Source: Telmatactis stephensoni
Taxonomy: Eukaryota > Cnidaria > Anthozoa > Actiniaria > Isophelliidae
Direction: 5' to 3'
Length of the DNA: 64,000 nucleotides
NCBI GenBank assembly: GCA_029948255.1
Contig: JALIZF010001542.1
Span: forward strand, 248,001-312,000
How positions within the stretch are numbered: position 1 is the stretch's first letter; every line of letters begins with the position of its first letter. A program made the translations under genes and the position numbers. Positions 56,676 through 64,000 of this stretch are shown here, one piece after another. The notes under the pieces are model-generated. The model saw nothing but the letters and a program-made list of their open reading frames with translations, was not told where the DNA came from and made no database searches.

Positions 56676-56894
56676 TCTCAATCATAATGGAACAAAATAC
56701 TACATTCTTGACTAAATTCTTGCTTCGTGTTCACTTCACTGAACGGGAGGCCATCTTTCAACGGAGTTCGAAGAGTCCCGAAAATGATATCGGTAGTTCG
56801 GTAAATTTTCGGCTAGTTCTCGGCCTACGAAGGTGTTACGGAAAATTACGTAGAAAAGAAAACCGCGCAATCAACCTGTAAACATACAGAAGAC
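56676..56894. promoter_or_regulatory. Divergent promoter between Dixin and GPLD1
   Basis: Only 219 bp separate the two start codons, which point away from each other, so both 5' UTRs and promoters must share this interval or overlap exons. No TATA box at a convincing place; it has CpG-containing words (AACGGGAGG, GTTCGAAGAGTCCCG, TACGAAGGTGTTACGG, ACCGCGC). Type of promoter is inferred from the layout. Confidence 0.6.
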
Positions 56895-59800
56895 ATGACG
56901 TTGAAGGCTTATATTTTTCATTCATGCCTACTATTTGCCCTAATTCCGTTAAGTCATCAATGTGGCATAAGCACACATATTGACATAGCTCATCAGGCAA
57001 TTCAGTGGTTTGACGATCAGAGAGAAAACTCAAGTTACAGAAAACTTCTCCTTGTCCACCAAGATGCTTTCGTCGCCGGCAACCCCTACCCCGATGCGAT
57101 GTATTCTAGCCTATGTTACAAGGGAAAGTTTCACCAAATTGCAGAAGATACACATTGGTCACCATTTCTTAATGCTACTGTGAACTACATAAGAAAAAAG
57201 TACCCCAAACCATGGAGTAAAGTGAGTTTTTACATTCCGTTATGTATAGAGTGGTTTTCGTATGAGTGGGAACACTGTACGGTTACGATACGATACGGTT
57301 ACAGCAGGAATTTCGAATGTTTTTATAGAAACTATGATGCTGGTACAGTTACGATACAGTACGGTATTAAAGTTTCCCACTCACACGAAAACGACTCCAT
57401 TGACCATCATTGACAAATCAAAACATGAACTGGCAAGCCGGTCACGTGCGTCAACCGGAAGTCGTACATCTTCGTTGTCGTCGTTTAAGATTTTATATAA
57501 CGTATCTCGACGTACATAAAATCAGTGGAAGTTACAAGAATTTTTCATTATTGGGTTTCATTGATCAGCACATTTCATTTGCTAGGGAGGGCGTAGCGAG
57601 GGAGGGGGGATAAGGGGGCTGGTAATTTTTGAGGGGTGCCTTCAAAACATCACCTAAGGGAGCATTCATTTTTTAGGGGGGGGGGGGGGGAGGGCCAGAG
57701 GAATTGCAGGAATCAAATCCAAAAAAAATGCAAGCCCCCACAGTAAGGAATTGAACTATATTAGTGGGGTGGGTCATTAATAATGACCCACCCCACTTCC
57801 AAATGTGAAATTAGGGTCCCTTGACCTGGTTTAACTTTCAGAAAAACATGACCCACCCCCTTTCATAGAGTAAATTTCTTTTGGCCCACCCCTCAATTCC
57901 TCCGCCCCCCCCCCCCCCCCCCCCCCCTCCTCCTAAAAAATGAATGCTCCCTAACGTCCCTATCGTAGTTGACAAAAATTTCATAATCCACCTCAAGCCC
58001 TCACTTAAACTTCTCAGGTATTATTAAGAATACCATTTTAGTCTTCCAATAACATGATACTTTTTCAAAAACAGCATACGATCCCATCCCTAAATTCTGC
58101 TGGACACTCTTGTCCCATTGTATAAAATCCCCTTATTTTGTTTGTCAAAATCCTGTGTTTCAGTTAGACATCTTAAATTTTCTCTCTCTCATCAATAAGT
58201 TTTGTCATATTTTATAAGGACAAATAGACCTACCCCTCCCACCTAGGTATTCATGTGGCTAAATTGGATTTAGACAAACTTAAATTTGAAGCAATAGATC
58301 GATTTCACTGACGTCATCGAGAAAAATAAAGTCGGTTTCAGAGCATCAAATAAAATAAAAATACTTGTACCTCAAAGAACAACTAAATCTTTGCAACTCT
58401 AGAAAATATTGAGTCAAAAGAGCTTTTCACCACGAAGATACGAATGTTTGAATGTGGGCTTGTTGTTGGTAAGAATGTATGGAGCGGCCATATTGGTGTA
58501 CACCAATATGTACACCAATATGGCGACCATAAATACCAAGCATCGAAATGATATTAAAAATACATTTATTTGTTCATTTTATTGATTATATATATAGAAA
58601 ATGACAATTAAGTTCATTGCCAAAGCAAATGAGGTGAAATTTGTCGCAAATTGATGTGTTCTTACGTCGTTTGAAAATGCGTGACTGCATGGCGTGACAC
58701 AATTTTGGTGCCGATAATTTCCCAAGCGATGAACAGAATCAGACCAAATTTCCAGAGACGACTTCTTTTCATGATACATACAACAAAAACAAGCAATCAG
58801 CTTTCTCCGAATTTTAGTTTAGATTTTAGTCCTCTCGTGACGTCACGTGAAATCGATCTATTAGTGGTTGGTGGTCTCTTGCTTGCTTGAGCAGGGTATC
58901 CCTAAGCCATGCAGAGCCCTCATATGTGGTCATTCTTATGGATAATTACCTATTTTAATTCTATAGCTTAATTGAAGGGTTCCCTGTGAAAACGACCTAA
59001 GTGACTTTTTGATGGATGTCCAGAGATTAATTTTTCAGCATAGGAAAGTTGATTATACCATTGAAAAAATATCATCAAAAAGGTCACTTAGGCTGTTTTC
59101 ACATGGAACCCTTCAATTGGATGAATGCTGCAGCTCAACTGCTTTTGGCCCCTACACTACACTCCCTAATACAATGGTTAGGTGACTTTTCTTTCCACTG
59201 ATTTTAATAATGTGTGATGAGTACTGGGTAGTGGACTGCCAATGGTTACCATGGTTACCAGCTTGTCGCCAGGGACAGTGGCGGATCTAGAATTTTTGAA
59301 AGGGGGGACACCATTTTACAAAACACATTGGTGGGGGTTTAGCTTCCTTAAACCCCCCTTCTAAATAGCAATTTAGCAATGAAATTTTGAATGGCTAAAA
59401 ACCTATACTATGACTATCCTTTTTTGCAAGCATAGCGAGCGCGAAATTTGAACTAAGGGACCAGTCATTATTTACAGGGAGGGGGGGGGGGCTGGTGGAA
59501 ATGAGAAATGTGATGCACAATTTTTGATGGCCCCACCCCCTTTCCACATACATTCTTTTATAACAATAATGCAGTGTGTGCATGAAAAATGATGCCCCCC
59601 CCATATTTCCACCAGCCCCCCTGTAAATAATGACTGGTCCCTAAGGCGCATCAATTTGATTAATAATTACGATAAAACCAACAACAACAAACATTTAGAA
59701 AGTAAAGCTTTGGGAAAGTATATTGTCCTATATGTTTAGACAGAAGATATATAGAGTGTGTGAGAGAGAAAGATAAAAAATAAGGAAGGCCCAACTGAAA

Positions 59801-62800
59801 AGGGGGAAGCACCGGCCCCCCTGCCCCCCCCCCCCCCCCCCCTGGATCCGCCACTGAGGGATAAGTACATCCCTCTTGGTGGTAATTTGACATAACCTCA
59901 TCTGGCGCTACTGATGAATTTCACTACAATTTCTTCAAACTCACTAAGCTGTTTGCTTAACAGTGCCTATTTAAGTTTTAGACAGTGTTTTTGAGACAAT
60001 ACATATTTTCTTTAGGAAACAGAAAAACTGGTGGTGTTTATGCTGGGCTTTGTATCTCATCAAGTTGCTGATGTTACCTGGCATAGTCTTGGTATTCAAC
60101 AAGGGTTTTTACAAACTATGGGCAAAGTCAATTTTTATGGCTCTTTTCCTGCTGCACACAATGTGGGTGATCCTGGTGGTGATATGGTTGCTACACTGGA
60201 GGGTGATACTAAGAGTATTTCTTCATCAGTAGAGAATTGGTAATTATTTTGTGGGTTATCATTCTTTGAACAGGAAACATTTCATTTGGGAGAGGGAAAG
60301 GGGAGGGATTATGACATTGAATGATGATGCCAACATTACAGCATCTCTGCATCATGATCAGTGGAGCACTGGCAATGATATTGATGATGATTATCCTTCC
60401 TGGAGAAAATCTTTGAGTATATAATGTGAAGGTTAAAGAGGTGACATCAAAGGATACTCCCAGAAAATCTTTTTTGGAGGGGGGGGGGGGGGGGGGAGGA
60501 TGCAGTCCACTTGATGAAAGAGTTTCCTGAAAAAGTGATGTTTTCCTACCATATTTCAAAATACCAGTGAGAATAGTAGTTTTGTCCTAAAAGTACACCA
60601 TATTCCACAGGCAGCCCAAGCTCATTATCTGACAACATAAACAGTTGTAAATACACGTAAATGCATGGAGCCTAAAATACGACTTTTGACGAATAATATT
60701 ACAGAATACATTAATATAACATTCTATGTGCCTTGTAAAGTTGTTATAATTGCCTTATAAGGCTTTATTTACAATTATAACAACTTTACAAGGCACATAG
60801 AATGTTATATTAATGTATTCTGTAATATTATTCGTCAAAAGTCGTATTTTAGGCTCCATGCATTTACGTGTATTTACAACTGTTTATGTTGTCAGATAAT
60901 GAGCTTGGGCTGCCTGTGCATATTCTAGACTAAAAAGGTCAAAATCTATATACCTTTTAGGGATAGACATACCCATATAGCTTATATAAGGGAGTACCCC
61001 CCTGGGGGTGGTAACAACCATTAATTGCATGGAGTTGTAGTTTTCACTCCTTTGCATCTGTAGATGCTTGACTACCACAGGTAGCCCATATTAGAGAAAA
61101 ACATAGGGAATGAGTCCATGGATTCTTAGATTGCATGTGACGTCATAAGCAAGGCAAATTTCAGAAAAAGATATTTTTTAAAGCTTTTAATCATATAATT
61201 TAGCAAAAGAGTCTGAAAGAAGTCTCCCTTGAATTTTTTGACTGTTTCTGTCGCTTCGCCATCGTTTTATCAGCGATCAAAAATGTGTCACGCAATGCCG
61301 TCACGATATTTTGAAGGAGCTAAGAACTTATCATTCGGCCACAAATTTCACAACTTCCAGTTAATCAATGAGTATTTTTTGCATTTAAGAAAGATTTAGC
61401 CTAAAATCAGCAAATTAGCTGCTATTTTCGTGTCATTTTCAGGCTCGATGTTTTGGCCGCCATCTTGGTGGTATAGGCAATACCAACAAGATGGCAACTC
61501 CATACCTTTCTTACTAAAATGTCAGCATACTTCATCACTAATATCTTTGTTATAAAAACTTATTTTGACTCGAAATTTCGCCTCTTTAGAGAGTTTTGGA
61601 TGCTCTATTTGGTGATATATACTACTTGAATTTTGTTTTAGGCTCTAGAAAAGCATTTGTAATTGAGCTTAATTGGCATGCAATCAAGCAATACAGCAGA
61701 GAATTGGAGAAATATATTTGTTTATATATAGTTAACTTTGCTCAAAAGGTATGTCCCTACAGAGGATTTAGCTGGTATCTATAAAGAATACTATGGGAAA
61801 GAAATGATCACTTCTGATGAAATTTTAAAATGTACCAAACTATTGTACCTTGGATGGGTCGGAGAGAAGATTGGAGGAGCCAAGTTGTTCAAAAAGTATG
61901 CTTCAAAATCTCCTTTTCTGATGGAAGACCTTCACAGCTATTTCCAAGGTTTGTTAGGCAATGTTGTCTAAAGAAGTCTTGCTAAAATGGAGATTGATTG
62001 ATTGACTGACTGATTGATTGATTCATTCATTTATTCATTCATTCATTTTGTTCATGCTTCTATTCATTCATTCATTTTCATTTATTCATTCATTTATTCA
62101 GCCATTCATTAAGTTAATCTTTCTCTGACACATACCATTAGTTTGGAAAAGGATAAGCAATGGTAAAGAGCATGATGTTAGCAAGGATAGATGAGAGCTA
62201 GGGGAGCCTCCCTGTCTTCATCTTGATCTCCCTCCCTCCCCTCCCCCAGCTCTTCCACACAAGCTAATGGGTATGTCACCAGTGGGAAACTGCTCTCATC
62301 TTTGGTTGTTGATTATTTCAGGGGGTATATATGACATGGCAGCTTGGACAGGACTGACCTGGCATGATGCTATAGACATGCTTGAACATGGAACTAACAC
62401 GTGTCACATTCCAGAAAGTCCATTGTTTATCCATTGTAACAAATCCAAAGACCTTACACAGGTTTTAAGCATGAAGACTTTAAAAAATCCTGGCACCATA
62501 TTTCTACCAGAAGCCCTAGATGGGTTGTCTGTAGATGATGTTAAGACGACGAAGACAGCCCAGGGCTCTTATTTATATGCAGAAGGAAACCTCCAAGAAA
62601 AGCTTCTTTCATGGAAAGCAGATAAATTAAAACGAAAGGCAGATAAAGAAGCATTTGATAATAAGATGCAAACTTTGAGGAACTTTGGAGAAAATGGTTT
62701 TGAAAGTGCGCTGTATACGACTAAGGTTCCATATGCAAATCTTGGGTGGTAAGTGCTTTTGTAGATGGTGACTAATTGCTGCATCAGAAAGTACATATGA

Positions 62801-64000
62801 ATTGCTACCGGAAATTTTCATTCTTCTATAAAAAGCTGCTGTGTGATCAAAAGAGATACATTGAACGAATTGTTTTTGTTTCTTTGCATGAAACCGTACA
62901 CGTGTGTGTGTGTGTGCTGGGGGGGATGGGTCCGCTGGGGGGGATGGGTCCAGTATTTGAAGCGTATCACAATCAGAAAAACCATATGTTCAAACGTTAT
63001 TCTGAAGCAAATGCTCCTTCACACGCCGCAGCAATAGAATAGATTTTGTATGATTAGAAACATACGTTACGGACATACGGCAATGTTACGTTACGTTACG
63101 CTGTGGGAAATAAATTAAAGTATGCAATATAGTATTGTCACGTTTTCAAAGCTATCAGTATCGTATAGCCGCTTGCTAGCCTGTGTGGTGGCGTTGAGGG
63201 AGAAAAGGAAAAGGATTGGGCTGGAGAGTCATAGGAGGAATGTACCACTAAACGACCAGACTTCCCTGTAACGCCGTACGCAACACATTTGCACCGTGTG
63301 TACGATGCTGCGCACAACGTTACAACAAAATTTGTAGAAGTAGAACTCGATCCTAAACATGCAACTGTTGTGCGTAAGTGTCACAGGAGTGGACAAACTG
63401 TGTACTCTGTGTTGCGCGCGCTATGTCGCACAAAAAGTTTCATCAAGGAAAATTACATTGTGTATTAAGAGACCATAATACTAAGAGAGCGAAACTCAGT
63501 ATTGATGTCTGTGCGATGTTCGCGGCGACTAAGGGCTTGTTTCATCGCGCGCGCAAGGCTCTCAAACAGAATTTCATTTTTGACGGCGCGCGATGGCAAA
63601 ATTACTAAAAATAGCCTTAGTCGCCGCGAACATCGCACAGACATCAATACTGAGCTTCGCTCTCTTAGTAGTATGGTCTCTTGCGTGTATCGGATTCTCA
63701 AAAGGCTCCTTTGATAGTAATTGTAACAGTTTTACATACTGATGGTTAGGTCTCTGGCTAAAGGAAACTTCAGTGGTTCTTGCGAAGCGGTGGCCATCAG
63801 TGCGCCTAACTATGGCACTCCAGGAAGAAGTCAACATGGCCGTGTTTATGTAGTCTATGCTGACAAAGATGGTGGTTTGCCTTTAGAAGACATGGACTTA
63901 GATTCTAAAGCGCACACTATTCTCGATGGCATTGTAGATAATGGTAGATTTGGTACGGCTTTAGCGGTTGTTGATCTTAACAGAGATGGTGTTGATGATC
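56895..64000 (+). CDS. GPLD1: GPI-specific phospholipase D, 5' part, runs off the window
   Basis: Exons 56895-57221, 60016-60239, 61749-61948, 62322-62748, 63750 to beyond 64000; 476 codons seen of about 840 in vertebrates. Phases agree at all four joins. A signal peptide (YIFHSCLLFALIPLSHQ) precedes the mature start CGISTHIDIAHQA. This is the zinc-dependent phospholipase C-like catalytic domain, with likely metal ligands in STHIDIAH, GNPYPD, DTHWSPF and FVSHQVADVTWHSLG. Exon 4 ends ..VPYANLGW, where the FG-GAP beta-propeller begins (exon 5: ISAPNYG, HGRVYVVYAD, GRFGTALAVVDLNRDG). The secreted enzyme cleaves GPI anchors, releasing surface proteins. Exon 2 keeps the GDPGGDM motif. Intron 1 (2.8 kb) is packed with TIR elements, intron 2 with a perfect palindrome, intron 4 with another foldback ending 67 bp before exon 5. 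Confidence 0.94.
57247..57402. mobile_element. AGAGTAGTTTTC-type MITE, copy 4
   Basis: Ends AGAGTGGTTTTCGTATGAGT / CACTCACACGAAAACGACTC, with internal TACGATACGGTTACAGCAGG and a second GTTACGATACAGTACGG. It starts 25 bases past the GPLD1 exon 1 donor. Confidence 0.75.
57658..57951. mobile_element. TAA-flanked TIR element GGGAGCATTCATTTTTTAGG
   Basis: TIRs GGGAGCATTCATTTTTTA / TAAAAAATGAATGCTCCC, each continuing into a G- or C-run. TAA at 57655-57657 and 57952-57954. An inner hairpin GTGGGTCATTAAT/ATTAATGACCCAC sits at the middle. A 3-bp TAA (TWA) duplication suggests PIF/Harbinger. 294 bp, no ORF; in GPLD1 intron 1. Confidence 0.85.
58295..58860. mobile_element. TA-flanked TIR element GATCGATTTCAC
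   Basis: TAGATCGATTTCAC at the left and GTGAAATCGATCTA at the right, continuing into GACGTCA on both sides. An inner palindrome GCCATATTGGTGTACACCAATATG lies near 58490. 566 bp, without transposase frame. In GPLD1 intron 1. TA duplication would suit Tc1/mariner. Confidence 0.75.
58971..59117. mobile_element. ATTGAAGGGTT foldback element
   Basis: Arms ATTGAAGGGTTCCCTGTGAA..CCTAAGTGACTTTTTGAT and ATCAAAAAGGTCACTTAGG..GAACCCTTCAAT. Related half-copies are at 26694-26735 (AATTGAAGGGATGCCCATGA) and about 44285-44330 (GTCACTTAGGCC..AACCCTTCAATT). In GPLD1 intron 1. Confidence 0.75.
59276..59856. mobile_element. hAT-like MITE with CAGTGGCGGATC ends
   Basis: TIRs CAGTGGCGGATCTAG / CTGGATCCGCCACTG, next to G- or C-runs. 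The CAGNGGCGGATC end is characteristic of hAT elements. The flanking repeat is only AGGGA (59271-59275 and 59857-59861) rather than 8 bp, so the target is eroded or the class is different. A second element is nested at 59457-59641. Confidence 0.78.
59457..59641. mobile_element. TAA-flanked TIR element GGGACCAGTCATTATTTACA, nested
   Basis: Ends GGGACCAGTCATTATTTACA / TGTAAATAATGACTGGTCCC continuing into G/C runs, with TAA on each side (59454-59456 and 59642-59644). 185 bp. It sits inside the hAT-like element at 59276-59856 and is therefore younger. The ends follow the same plan as the 57658 element, so PIF/Harbinger-type mobilisation is likely. Confidence 0.88.
60606..60918. mobile_element. 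Perfect long palindrome, two 147-bp arms
   Basis: 60606-60752 and 60772-60918 are exact reverse complements, separated by 19 bp that are themselves partly palindromic (CCTTATAAGG). The ends read CACAGGCAGCCCAAGCTC. No mismatch in 147 positions on base-by-base comparison. In GPLD1 intron 2. Either a very young foldback element or an inverted duplication. The transcript would form a 147-bp duplex. Confidence 0.95.
61985..62105. repeat. (ATTG)n/(ATTC)n microsatellite in GPLD1 intron 3
   Basis: ATTGATTGATTGACTGACTG followed by ATTCATTCATTTATTC repeats. Confidence 0.9.
63467..63682. mobile_element. Foldback element with about 67-bp arms next to GPLD1 exon 5
   Basis: AAGAGACCATAATACTAAGA..GATGTTCGCGGCGACTAAGG and its complement at 63615-63682, with about two mismatches and a CG-rich loop (GCGCGCGCAAGG / GACGGCGCGCG). 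It ends 67 bp before the exon 5 acceptor. Confidence 0.85.

Overview
This is a 64-kb piece of an AT-rich, intron-dense animal nuclear genome. It shows spliced genes with GT..AG introns, a eukaryotic tRNA-Lys, AATAAA signals, and a heavy load of short non-autonomous DNA transposons. The five protein genes are all conserved metazoan genes, and their reconstructed products align with vertebrate proteins over almost their whole length. Together with GGGCCC-ended and CTGATTGG-containing foldback repeats, this suggests an early-branching animal, most likely a cnidarian (coral or anemone type). That assignment is inference; nothing here fixes the species.

Layout. 1-720: probable 3' end of an upstream + strand gene. 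About 915-5170: a 70-bp satellite with higher-order structure. 5431-14466 (-): FBXL18-type F-box/LRR gene in 8 exons, whose last intron holds a 2.2-kb 15-bp minisatellite. 14553-14625 (-): tRNA-Lys(CTT). 14626-19167: repeat-rich intergenic DNA. 19168-30859 (-): AMP deaminase (AMPD2-like) in 14 exons. 30860-35391: promoter region with two candidate first exons facing apart, a TTAA-flanked element and an orphan terminal exon. 35392-38868 (+): OAF (out at first) in 4 exons. 38869-42053: intergenic. 42054-56675 (-): Dixin (DIXDC1) in 14 exons, with two alternative first exons. 56676-56894: compact divergent promoter. 56895 to beyond 64000 (+): GPI-specific phospholipase D (GPLD1-like), first five exons. 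Exon joins were worked out by hand from splice sites and reading phase, and phases agree across every junction.

The genes do not form a pathway or operon. They are unrelated housekeeping, signalling or secreted functions: SCF ubiquitin ligase receptor, purine nucleotide deamination, secreted OAF protein, Wnt/DIX signalling, and GPI-anchor cleavage. The only clear regulatory link is the 219-bp head-to-head spacing of Dixin and GPLD1.

The more unusual content is in the non-coding DNA. It includes several families of terminal-inverted-repeat elements with visible target-site duplications (TTAA, TAA, 8-bp and 9-bp), nested insertions, and a perfect 147-bp-arm palindrome. There is also a double-hairpin foldback family with four copies. 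Three intronic minisatellites and the satellite place arrays of splice-donor-like or AATAAA motifs on the transcribed strand of their host genes.
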